Assembly (NCBI RefSeq): GCF_000372725.1
Contig: NW_005200170.1
Location: forward strand, 611,389 to 675,388
Origin: Emiliania huxleyi CCMP1516
Lineage: Eukaryota > Haptophyta > Isochrysidales > Noelaerhabdaceae
Length of the DNA stretch: 64,000 nt
Reading direction: 5' to 3'
Below, piece by piece: positions 10,067-18,464 of this stretch; position 1 is the first letter of the stretch, and each line of letters begins with the position of its first letter. The notes below the pieces were generated by a model, which worked only from the letters and a program-made list of their open reading frames with translations, was not told where the DNA came from and searched no databases. Made by a program: the position numbers and the translations under genes.

Positions 10067-11815
10067 TCATGGGCACCACTCGCCGGTGCAGTCGTTTTCA
10101 CAGTTTGCTGGCCCCTGAGCACACCAGGAATCGCTCTCCAGAGAGCTTTCGTCGTCGCACCAGTCCTTCTTGTAGCTGCCGGGGCAGCCACACTCGCTGA
10201 TACGGCACACGCCCGCTCCCGGGGTTGGCGCGGGCACGGGAGAGGGCGCGGGTGCGGGCGGCGGCGACGGTGCCGGTGACGGACCCGGCGAGGGCGATAG
10301 CGTCGCTGACGAGCAAGAGACTCCCCAGTCACAAACGCCATCCGCGTTCAGCTGATCGTGGCAGTGGTCCAGTGTGCACCAGCCCTTGCCGAGCAGGTTG
10401 CAGCCACACGCGTGGTGGGCGCACATTGGGCACGTCGTTGGCGAGGGTGAGGGGGAGGCCGAGGGCGAGGGTGACGGCGAGGGCGACGGCGAGGGCGACG
10501 GCGAGGGCGACGGCGAGGGCGACGGCGAGGGCGACGGCGAGGGTGAGGGGGAGGCCGAGGGCGAGGGCGACGGCGAGGGTGAGGGTGATGGCGACGGCGC
10601 GGGGTCTGCATAGTAGCAGGTCCACACCGGGTCGCGGTCGGTCGGACAGTCCGGGAGGCACTGCGAGTAGAATTGGTCCTTCTGGAAGCAGGCGTTTGAG
10701 CCGCAGCACGAGGCGCCACCGGTGCGGCTCGGAGTGCAGTCGCCGTACGTGGCAATGCACGACTCATCGTCTTCGCCGCCGCCGTCGCCGCCGTCGTCGT
10801 CGCCGTCGTCGGTGCCCCCATCGTCGGTGGTGTCCGGAGGCGGATAGGGCGACGGTGGCGGGGAGGGCGAGGGAGGCGGCGACGGCGGGGAGGGTGGCGG
10901 AGCGGGAGGCATCTTGCCGTCGTACGTCGCGATAGCCGGCCCCAGGATGAACTCCTCGCCGAGCTCGATGCCCCTGTTTGGGCACGAGGGACAGTTTGGA
11001 TACGGGTTGCGGACGTAGCCGCGGATGTGCTCCGCCTTGTTGAGCGTCATGACGGGCGACACCTTGCCGAGGAAGGCGGCGACGTCCTCGCTGGTGCCGC
11101 GGATGGCGACGTCCGAGCAGGTCGTATACTGCTGCATCTCGATGGTGTGGATGGCTAACCACTCCCAGCGGATCACGCAGTGCTCGCACGAGGGCAGCCA
11201 CGAGGGCAGGGTGAAGGTGGCGGTGCTCTTGCCGGCGGGAGGGAACTCGTTGCCCTCGAGCATGCCCTGGTCGCCAGCGCACCCGACAAAGTTCTTGAGC
11301 TTGATCCAGTTTAGCGGAGTGTCCTTTTCGTCGTCGTATGAAATGTAGAGGGCGCAATCGCCCGGGTGGTTGGCCTGCAGCTCCCACTCGACGGTGATAG
11401 GCTCGCCCGCGGTGAAGGTGTCGGTGACCGGGCCCGCCTTCATGTCGTGGCAGGCGAAGGCGGTGTCGGAGTGCTGCATGCCCGACGCGCCGGGGCTGTC
11501 CGCCGAGGTGGGCTCGTACCACTCGAACGGATAGTTTGACTGCTGGAAGTTGTGCGGCTGCGGAAAGCAGAACTTGTCGGGGTTGAGGCTGGACGCGTCG
11601 CAGACGATGCCGTCGACCCAGTAGGCGTCGCGCCGCGACGGGAAGGTCCTGTGGGACAGGAGGGGCGGGTCTGACGGCGGCGACAAGGGCGGGTACACCG
11701 GACAGGAGGGGCGGATCTGACGGCGGCGACAAGGGCGGATACGAGGCGCGCACATATGGCCATGTGCGGAGACATGGCTCGACGAAAGTAGGAAGACCAC
11801 GACCGAAACGCGCAT
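10067..11815 (-). CDS. secreted lytic polysaccharide monooxygenase-like protein with CBM1-like module
   Basis: About 580 residues. The N-terminus is a short signal peptide followed by mature HGHMCAPR, so His18 would be the N-terminal copper-ligand histidine that defines LPMOs. The following domain has YWVDGIVCD, GMQHSDTAFACHDM (candidate second His) and repeated Cys, resembling chitin/cellulose-active LPMO folds. A Pro/Ser linker leads to a Cys-rich module ending YSQCLPDC, matching the fungal CBM1 cellulose-binding pattern, then a long (SP)n linker and two more small Cys-rich modules. The likely role is oxidative cleavage of an extracellular polysaccharide. Near 11650-11750 a 45-base tandem duplication (CGCCCTTGTCGCCGCCGTCAG) begins and ends like an in-frame intron, so about 20 residues after HGHMCAPR may be spliced out. 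Confidence 0.7.
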   Translation of the reverse strand: MRVSVVVFLLSSSHVSAHGHMCAPRIRPCRRRQIRPSCPVYPPLSPPSDPPLLSHRTFPSRRDAYWVDGIVCDASSLNPDKFCFPQPHNFQQSNYPFEWYEPTSADSPGASGMQHSDTAFACHDMKAGPVTDTFTAGEPITVEWELQANHPGDCALYISYDDEKDTPLNWIKLKNFVGCAGDQGMLEGNEFPPAGKSTATFTLPSWLPSCEHCVIRWEWLAIHTIEMQQYTTCSDVAIRGTSEDVAAFLGKVSPVMTLNKAEHIRGYVRNPYPNCPSCPNRGIELGEEFILGPAIATYDGKMPPAPPPSPPSPPPSPSPPPSPYPPPDTTDDGGTDDGDDDGGDGGGEDDESCIATYGDCTPSRTGGASCCGSNACFQKDQFYSQCLPDCPTDRDPVWTCYYADPAPSPSPSPSPSPSPSASPSPSPSPSPSPSPSPSPSPSPSPSPSPSPSASPSPSPTTCPMCAHHACGCNLLGKGWCTLDHCHDQLNADGVCDWGVSCSSATLSPSPGPSPAPSPPPAPAPSPVPAPTPGAGVCRISECGCPGSYKKDWCDDESSLESDSWCAQGPANCENDCTGEWCP

Positions 11816-12467
11816 GGCGCAGAGCTACTGGTGCTGCGGATGGGGAATAGCTTGGGGCAGAGCTCGGAGCACGGCCGCCGCGACTGCTCGAAGAAGGAAG
11901 TGCTCCAAGAAGCGAGCGAAATCGCCGTTTTTCCGTAAATTGATTTGCCGAACGACGAGCCGGGAGTTTTTTGGCTATCTCACTTTTTCGGTGTACGCAT
12001 TTGTAGCTTCCTGGGAGAAGAGGATGCGCACCCCGCCCCGCTCGCATAAATAAATAAATAAAACGGACATCCCAAGCTAGGGCCGCTGGGTCGAGGACAG
12101 ACAGACACGTCCCCACCGTTGCAGGATTTTTTTGCAAAAGCGAGGGGGGGGGGGGGGGGCGCATACGCGGCGGAGAGGGCTGGGCACAGCCACAGGGCAC
12201 AGGGGCACTATCCTGCATGGTCTCTAACCACTCATTCTCTTGAGGGGCTTGGCGAGCGGCCGCGCTGCGGATCAGGGCTAGTGAGAATGGGCACTCGCCT
12301 GTGCGGGTGTACCGGTTACCCCCGGATAAGCCGGATGGAGGCCTCGACCGACGACCGCCCCTCGCGGCAAGCTCTCGAGTAGCTCCAGCAGCTCGCCTTC
12401 GAGCCCGCCGCCAGCAGCTCGAAAGAAAGAAAACAAGCCGGCATTGGCCGAGGCGACCCCATTAGCG
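11816..12467. other. divergent intergenic region (LPMO-like / dioxygenase)
   Basis: Promoter region shared by two divergent genes. It contains TAAATAAATAAATAAAA followed by CGGACA at about 12047-12072, a string repeated at 26624-26648, and a G-run at 12148-12161. No coding sequence recognised. Confidence 0.45.
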
Positions 12468-14243
12468 ATGCGCTCTGTGTTCAGCTCTGTGTTCAGCTGC
12501 TGCCTCCTGCTCGCTCAGGGCGGCGCCGCCGCCCTCGTCGGCCAGCCGCTGTCGCAGGGCCGCGCCGGCCGCCGCTCGGCGGTCGGCATGGTCACCGCTG
12601 CGCCCGAGCTCAAGGACAAGCAGCAGTCGTTTGACACCTCGATCGCCGAGGTGCCAAAGTGCCCAGAGACGGTGTGGAACTCGGAGAACATCGACCTGGC
12701 GGCGGTGCAGTCGCCGTCGCGCGTGCTGCCGGTCGAGATCACCGCCGCTGACGTGCCCGAAGGCATGAGCCAGGAGGAGTTCTTCCGGGCGAGGCGGCCG
12801 GAGCTCCTCGAGCAGCTGACGGCGGGCGGCGCGATCTGGCTGCGCGGCTTCGACCTGATGAAGACGAAGGAGGGGTTCGCGTCGTTCTACGAGCAGCTCG
12901 AGCTCGAGCCGTGCCAGGACCCGCTCGCCTCCGTCGGCGCGCGCGCGGTGGTCGACAAGAAGAGCGCGATGTACGAGGCTGTCAACAAGCCGTCGCGCGC
13001 AAAGTTCTTTGTTGGCATGCACGCGGAGAGCACGTACAAGCGGACGAACCGGCTGGGAGCCTTCGTCTGCTTCAAGCAGGCCGAGACGGGCGGCGAGTTC
13101 CTCCTCCTCGACGGGCACAAGATGCTCAAGGCGCGCAGCGACACTTCCGAGACACTTCCTAGACACCTCCGAGACACCTCCTAGACACCTCCCCTGCCGC
13201 CTCCCCGCCGCAGGACCTCGACCCCGCGGTGCTGCGCCGGCTATACGACAAGGGCGTCCGCTTCTCCAACGCGGAGCTGCCCTTCTTCGACTTTTTGCGC
13301 ACGCTGCCCGAGCCGCTGCAGCCGCTGAAGGAGCCGCTCAAGGGCGTCTTCAAGGCGGTCGCGCAGGTCGCCGTCGGCGCAAAGATCGACATGGAGCTCG
13401 AGCTGCGCTGGGACGAGAACGAGGAGGACGGGCTGCGCCTGCTCGCGTTCTCGCCGACCCAGCCTCCGGTGAACCGCCACCCGGTCACTGGAGAGCCAGC
13501 CTGGTTCTGCAACGTGCACTCGCACTCGCGCTACCTGCGCGACGGCCGCGACGGCAAGCTCGTCGAGAGCTCGGGCGCGTCCAAGCTCAACGTGACAAAC
13601 ATGTTTTACGGCGACCTCTCCGAGGTTTCAGCCGACGACCTGAAGCACATCGACGAGGTGACGATGAAGAACCTCGTCTACGTGCCGATGGAGAAGGGCG
13701 ACGTCGTCCTAGTCGACAACTACCAGGCGCCGCTCCCGCCTGGCCCCGGACCCCCCCCTCCCCTCCCCTCTCTGTCGCCACACCGCCCTCCCCCCTCGCG
13801 CCTCCCTGGTGCAGCGGGATGCTCAAGAGCCCCTCGCCATCACAGCCCTCGCCATCACAGCCCTCGCCATCACAGCCCTCGCCATCACAGCCCTCGCCAT
13901 CACAGCCCTCGCCATCACAGCCCTCGCCATCACAGCCCTCGCCATCACAGCCCTCGCCATCACAGCCCTCGCCATCACAGCCCTCGCCATCACAGCCCTC
14001 GCCATCACAGCCCTCGCCATCGCAGCCCTCGCCATCACAGCCCTCGCCATCACAGCCCTCGCCATCACAGCCCTCGCCATCACAGCCCTCGCCATCACAG
14101 CCCTCGCCATCGCAGCCCTCGCCCTCGCACGGGCGAGGTGAGACCCCCCCCCCCCCCCCCCCTTCCCCCTCGCCCCCAAGGTGATGCACGGCCGCGACGT
14201 CTTCACCGGCGAGCGGCTGCACGCGGTGACGTGGTTCCAGTGA
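12468..14243 (+). CDS. TauD/TfdA-like Fe(II)/2-oxoglutarate dioxygenase, plastid-type leader
   Basis: Three exons (12468-13130, 13214-13726, 14181-14243), 412 residues. The first ATG gives a hydrophobic signal (FSSVFSCCLLLAQGGAAA) and a basic stretch, as in secondary-plastid targeting. Core motifs: GMHAEST supplies the H-x-E iron ligands, and [16 protein letters not shown] supplies the distal His and the 2-oxoglutarate-binding Arg region. Both introns have GC donors (CAAG|GCGCGC, CCAG|GCGCCG), and splicing is confirmed by rejoining GHKMLK|DLDPAV and DNYQ|VMHGR in frame. Intron 1 is made of ACACTTCCGAG repeats; intron 2 holds a 15-base minisatellite. The family hydroxylates small molecules; the substrate cannot be inferred. 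It converges on the glutaredoxin gene. Exon 3 is duplicated in inverted orientation at 20181-20236. Confidence 0.85.
13831..14121 (+). repeat. 15-bp minisatellite inside dioxygenase intron 2
   Basis: About 19 head-to-tail copies of CCCTCGCCATCACAG, with a few units reading CGCAG. Each unit ends in a pyrimidine-rich stretch plus CAG, so every unit imitates a 3' splice site. It is followed by a C-run and then the real acceptor CCCCCAAG at 14180. Confidence 0.95.
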
Positions 14244-14728
14244 GTCCAGTGAGCCGCCAGCGACATGGGAGCCGTGCTGGGATGGAGAGGAGGGGCTGCG
14301 CGGTGAGCGCGCGCCCGGATTCATACTCGTGCTGCACGCACGCCAGCGGAGCGCTCTGCGCGGAGTGCGGAGAACACTCTCTGCATGACATGACCGCGCC
14401 AAAATGTGACATTGACGACCATCGAAACGGTCGCTCTTAAACTAGAGAGTCTTAAACTAGAGTTAGTTTTTGAGACATATTAGTACGCACTAAAGGTGCA
14501 GGATGGTTGGTGTCGAGACGGTTCGGCGTGTCCGTGTGCCGTCGGGGGTGGCGCAAGTCCGAGAAGTGTGGCGCGCATACGGCTCTATCGCTGGACCCCG
14601 TGAGGACACATATCATGAGGTCAAGCCGAGCATCTTCTGGAGCTCGCCGCTGAGGGCGGCCGCCTGCGTCGCATCGTTGCCGCCAAGGTGGCTGCCTCGC
14701 ACGAATACATTTGGGACTGTCCGCTGCT
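14169..14728 (+). repeat. inverted duplication, copy A (dioxygenase exon 3 to glutaredoxin 3' end)
   Basis: This 560-base stretch covers the last dioxygenase exon, the convergent intergenic region and the 3' part of the glutaredoxin gene. It reappears in reverse orientation at 19676-20237 with a handful of small differences, for example GTGGTTCCAG versus GTGGGCTCCAG and an indel in the TTAAACTAGAG tract. Confidence 0.92.
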
Positions 14729-15059
14729 TGGTCAGCCGCGCCAGAGCCGTCTGCATCGCGGCGCCATCCGCAGCCTTGTCCAGTTCCACGGCGTGGTACT
14801 CGACGCCGAGGCTGTCGAAGAGAGATTTCGTGCGGGCTGAGTAGCCACACCGCGACTTGGAGTAGACCACCACCGGGTGCGCAGCGACAGTGGCAGCGAT
14901 TTTCTGCTCGAGGTCGTCACTGCCGTCGGAGGCGGTCGCCACTCCCGCTGTTAGAGCAGGAAAGGCCGACACCGCCGGCTGCTTCGCCACCATAAGCAGC
15001 AGGCCCGTGCGCGCCGGTGCAAGTCCTGCTCTCGCGAGGCCTGTTGAGCGGGGCAGCAT
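14613..15059 (-). CDS. organelle-targeted glutaredoxin, CGYS active site
   Basis: 149 residues from the ATG at 15059, chosen because it begins a typical Arg/Ala/Leu transit-like leader; an in-frame ATG at 15176 exists. The core reads VVVYSKSRCGYSARTKSLF (active site CGYS), then [14 protein letters not shown] with the conserved cis-Pro TVP and GG glutathione-binding motifs, and a final helix ELQKMLGL. Glutaredoxins reduce disulfides or glutathione adducts. The CGYS site is intermediate between classic CPYC and Fe-S-associated CGFS enzymes, so either deglutathionylation or cluster transfer is possible. Its 3' end is duplicated at 19676-19791. Confidence 0.88.
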   Translation of the reverse strand: MLPRSTGLARAGLAPARTGLLLMVAKQPAVSAFPALTAGVATASDGSDDLEQKIAATVAAHPVVVYSKSRCGYSARTKSLFDSLGVEYHAVELDKAADGAAMQTALARLTKQRTVPNVFVRGSHLGGNDATQAAALSGELQKMLGLTS

Positions 15060-15338
15060 GGGGGAGGTTTTCCTTTTTATTAAGACTTGAAGGCGGGGCG
15101 GCAGCGCATCGGGATGGCATCGGCTACAAGAAGAGTGGGACCGCGGACCACCGCGCGCACTCTCTCCTGACTCCAAAAATTATCTTCGCACACAAAATAG
15201 AAGAAGAGAGAAATCACAAGAGAGACCACATTTCTTGTTGGCTTCTAAAAATCTCTCAAATCACAGCGTGCGCTTCACAAAACTCAGAACAATACTTTCA
15301 ACTAACTCCCAGAGAGCACGACAACGGAAGGTGCTCGT

Positions 15339-16322
15339 CTACATACAATGTCTAGCGAGGTCGTAGACCTGCGGCGCGAGGTTTAGCTGCAATTTGTGCA
15401 TGCTCCAGGGGCACGATCCATTGCGAAAATGGTCGAGCACCATTGGCCGACGAACGGGGTCCTTGTGTATCGTGCTCCAGAAAACATTGTAGCGAATGTT
15501 CTCAACGGGGCTGATCGCGTCGCGCAGTGCTGCACTCATGAAGTCAAAATTCTCGTGGGCGTGCAGATACCGCGTGCCGTTGTGCAAGTTGCTGATGCAA
15601 GTGTTCAGTCGGAAGTCCGCAGACCCGCACACCAAGCGCCGCGTGCACAGAGCCCAGTCAGCGGATGGGATGGCATCGAGCAGCCCTCTGGAGAGCAGGA
15701 TGCCCGTCCCGCCGTACGGATCAAAGTGCGGCGGACGGTAGTACGCCGTGCCGTTTGGCGAGAGAGCAAACGAGTCGGCAGCGGGCAGGACCGGGCACAT
15801 GCAGCAGCCGCGCATCGCAGGTGACTGCAAGCGCAGCTCGTAGTTTCCGTCGCCGTTCTCTTTGGTGCACACGCTCTCGCATGAAGCGTCGCTACGTCTG
15901 ACGACGCCGCCGTACGCCTTTCCGAATCCGCCCATCATGCCAATGGCGATGGGTCGCCTCCACTCCAAAGAGCGGGTTCGCGCGCGAAGCGTCCTGTCAA
16001 AGCAGAAGGTGTCTGCGTCGACGACCATGATCCAGCGGGCAGTCGGGAAGCTCATGTTGGCGATGTGCGCAGCCCATAGCATGTTGGCATCGCTGATGAA
16101 GCGGTACCGCGATGCGGGATTCGAAGCGCCACGCTTCTCCCGCGCGTGCACGCCCCGGAAGTTGGCGGCGAACGGACCCTTCGGAGCATCCGGCACGTAC
16201 ACAAACTTTTTGCCGCTGAGCCACGTGCGATTCCAAACCTCGAGGTGGCGGCCATGCGAAGGGCCGTACAGGGCGTACACGATGTGCGCTAAGCGATCCG
16301 AGGCCGTCGTGGTGTGCGCCAT
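15339..16322 (-). CDS. Fringe/GT31-like glycosyltransferase
   Basis: Intronless, 327 residues. WIMVVDADTFCF holds the metal-binding D-x-D, and GGTGILLSRGLLDAI matches the GGaGi.LS motif of Fringe and C1GalT-type beta-1,3-glycosyltransferases. ENFDFMSAAL and several paired Cys are also consistent. These enzymes act in the secretory pathway on O-linked glycans using nucleotide sugars. No N-terminal membrane anchor is visible from the annotated ATG, so either an upstream exon is missing or the enzyme is soluble. The gene is preceded, 23-90 bases upstream, by the promoter-like module described at 16345-16412. Confidence 0.75.
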   Translation of the reverse strand: MAHTTTASDRLAHIVYALYGPSHGRHLEVWNRTWLSGKKFVYVPDAPKGPFAANFRGVHAREKRGASNPASRYRFISDANMLWAAHIANMSFPTARWIMVVDADTFCFDRTLRARTRSLEWRRPIAIGMMGGFGKAYGGVVRRSDASCESVCTKENGDGNYELRLQSPAMRGCCMCPVLPAADSFALSPNGTAYYRPPHFDPYGGTGILLSRGLLDAIPSADWALCTRRLVCGSADFRLNTCISNLHNGTRYLHAHENFDFMSAALRDAISPVENIRYNVFWSTIHKDPVRRPMVLDHFRNGSCPWSMHKLQLNLAPQVYDLARHCM

Positions 16323-16344
16323 CGCGTTCCTTTGATCTCGAGAA

Positions 16345-16412
16345 AGATGGTTTTATGATCAACTCCCTCGCACCACTGGGCATGGGACTGGCGCGCACTG
16401 GCACTAACACGG
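16345..16412 (-). promoter_or_regulatory. promoter-like module upstream of the glycosyltransferase
   Basis: Read on the minus strand: TGTTAGTGCCAGTGCGCGCC, AGTCCCATGCCCAGTG, GTGCGAGGGAGTT, then an AT-rich CATAAAACCATCTTTCT, ending about 20 bases before the ATG. The same succession occurs at 44371-44438, and related forms at 36188, 44957, 45047 and 48781. Position and AT-rich core suggest a core promoter; no transcript data are available. Confidence 0.5.
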
Positions 16413-17101
16413 AAAGAAAGAAAGAAAGAAACAAGGCATGTTCTTGGCCCTTTCCCTGCGAACGCGCAACCCCCCTAGGGGTCAGGGCTCTCTAGCCCGT
16501 AGCCCGATCCCGATCATCCGGCCCGCTGGGTGCGCTTCTTAGCTCCCCGGCCCTGGATGTGAGGCTAATGACTGCACTCCAAGTGCTCCAAGTGCTCCAC
16601 CCGAAACGAGGGACGGGAGCGAGGACAGGGTGGTCCACACCTGCAAGCAGGATTTTGGAAGGACGATCAGGGGCACAGGTGGGGACTAGGTCCAGCCCTG
16701 GGTGAGCCAGATTTAACGTTTTGTGTCTGTAATAGATAAGATGAGAGTGAGGTTGAACCGGACCCAATCGAAGTCGGCGGGCGATGATTTCTTGTTGGTC
16801 TTTAAAAATCTCTCTCTCTCAGACTCAGGGAAACTCGCGAGTTTCCAGAATGGAGCACCAAACACCCTCTGTTTTCCCTGGAAATTTCCGGAAACGCAAA
16901 GTGCTGGGGACCCTCTGTTTTCCTTTTTGTTTGCCGGAAAAGCTTGTGCAGGCCAAACCGGGACGCGGTCGGGCGATCTGAGGCCCAACTAGGCGTATGC
17001 ATTGCCCATCCAGGGCTATCACCTGGACCTATCAACAGGCGCCTGCGGCGCCGTGCTCAGGAGCTGCTGTTCACAGCTGCACAGACTTTCGTACGGACGG
17101 C
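16413..17101. other. intergenic region with second shared module
   Basis: A (GAAA)n tract lies at 16412-16430. At about 16605-16668 the string GGACAGGGTGGTCC, ACCTGCA.GCAGGAT and AAGGACGATCAGG matches 45095-45164, and its last part matches 48763-48776. Around 16770-16930 the DNA is less GC-rich and carries short repeats of GTTTTCC and GGAAA. No gene recognised. Confidence 0.45.
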
Positions 17102-17256
17102 ACAGTAGGTAGACAGGTGAAGAACAGACAGTCTGGCTCGGACTGGACACGTGGACACCAACGCGGAACATATGGTGGACGCGAGACAGAAGAGGACGAC
17201 ACGCGCGAACGGCGCGAGCGACACACACACACACACAAGCTCACAAGACACTCGCG
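17102..17256 (+). repeat. dispersed ~180 bp repeat, copy 2
   Basis: Shares GTAGGTAGACAGGTGAAGAA, GGCTCGGACTGGACAC, ACCAACGCGGA, GTGGACGCGAGACAGA and AGCTCACAAGACAC with copy 1 at 4733, in the same orientation, but lacks the terminal hairpin. It sits in the presumed 5' leader of the NDUFA8 gene. Confidence 0.75.
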
Positions 17257-17396
17257 CACAGAGACCTCGACAGCAAAGGACCCGAACCCGTGTGTTGCTG
17301 AGCGTGTTGCCCGCTGGCCCAGCTGCGGTTCCACCACATCCCGCCGCTCCCCGTGGCTGCCGCGCCGTCCGACGCTCCATCCCTCGCCGCCGCAGG

Positions 17397-17738
17397 ATGG
17401 TCAACGTCGGAGGCTCGGTCTCGGAGGTGGGGCCGTCGGGCCGGCCGCCGAGCAGCCAGGAGCTGTACGCGGCGGGTCGCGTGATTGGCTACAAGTGCTT
17501 CGACCAGAACTACGACTTTATGAAGTGCAAGGCCAAGGACGACAACCCGACCGCCTGTGTCTCCGAGGGCGACGCGGTGCACGGCTGCGTGTACGGCCTG
17601 TTCAAGCAGATCTCCTCGACGACAAAGAAGGAGTTTGACGCGCTCGCCAAGTGTCTAGACAACGAGGACCTTCAGCCCCACATGTGCAAGGCCAAGCAGG
17701 CGGCATTTGAGTCCACCTTCTACGCGAAGACCAGCTGA
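17397..17738 (+). CDS. NDUFA8: NADH dehydrogenase (complex I) subunit NDUFA8-like, twin CX9C protein
   Basis: 113 residues. It contains CFDQNYDFMKC and CVSEGDAVHGC (both C-x9-C) and CLDNEDLQPHMC (C-x10-C), the Cys pattern of the 19 kDa PGIV/NDUFA8 accessory subunit, imported into the mitochondrial intermembrane space and oxidised by Mia40. The ATG at 17397 directly follows CCGCCGCAGG, so a 5' intron may end immediately before the start. Length is shorter than animal NDUFA8 and closer to plant and algal versions. The 5' flank carries dispersed repeat copy 2. Confidence 0.82.
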   Translation: MVNVGGSVSEVGPSGRPPSSQELYAAGRVIGYKCFDQNYDFMKCKAKDDNPTACVSEGDAVHGCVYGLFKQISSTTKKEFDALAKCLDNEDLQPHMCKAKQAAFESTFYAKTS

Positions 17739-18464
17739 GCCCCCCTCTCCCTCTACTGTTGCCGGCCGCCATGCCCCTCCCCCACGCCCCCTTGCCGTGA
17801 GTCAGGCCGTGATGTCGAGCGCAGGGCCGCCCTCCGCGCAGCCCGCGCGCCGTGTCTGGGGGCTCTCACTGTGCTTGCTGCGCGAGCAGCTTGCTTCAGT
17901 ACCTGTGGAGTAGCGCTGCGGGCACTAGGCCGGTCCTTGGAGTCAGACCGCATGGCGCGGCGTACGGGTTTGTCCGCGCTCGGTCTCGCGGGCCCGGGGC
18001 GGCGGGCGGGGTCGCTCAATGGCTAGGCTTTATTTTCGTAGAGAGACGCCTTACGGTACGAACACTTGTTGGTTGAACAAGTGAGACAGGACGCCACACA
18101 CGTGTCACTCTAGTCAGCACGCTAAACCACTCTATTGTGGGAGATTCAGATACAGGGCGGTGACAGCAGGGAGCAGGCTCGGCTGTGTGCTAGCTGAGCA
18201 CCGGAGCAGGGGGCCACAGGCACAGACAACAAGCGCCGCGCCGGGCTCTTCGGCGCGGGCTGTCTGAGCGTCACCGCGGACACAGAGCCACAAACGCGGA
18301 TAGGGCAAGCCACCCAACAATGGAGCATGCGGAGATAGCGCGACCGGGCGGCTAACCCTAGCCGGCCGGGGGGGGGGGGCAGCAGCACCGGCAGCCCCCC
18401 GGGGTCGGCAGCGGAGGGCAGCGGCGGAGGGCAGCAGCGGGGCTGCGCGGCTATATGGCCGCGG
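17739..18464. other. intergenic region
   Basis: GC-rich sequence between the NDUFA8-like stop and the 3' end of the guanylate kinase gene. It contains a G-run at 18370-18379 and small GGCAGCGG repeats. No gene was recognised. Confidence 0.4.

Noticed and set aside
10764-12218. 484-codon minus-strand frame overlapping the LPMO-like gene
   Set aside because: Alternative frame of the same DNA, Arg/His/Pro-rich, without the signal peptide or conserved Cys.
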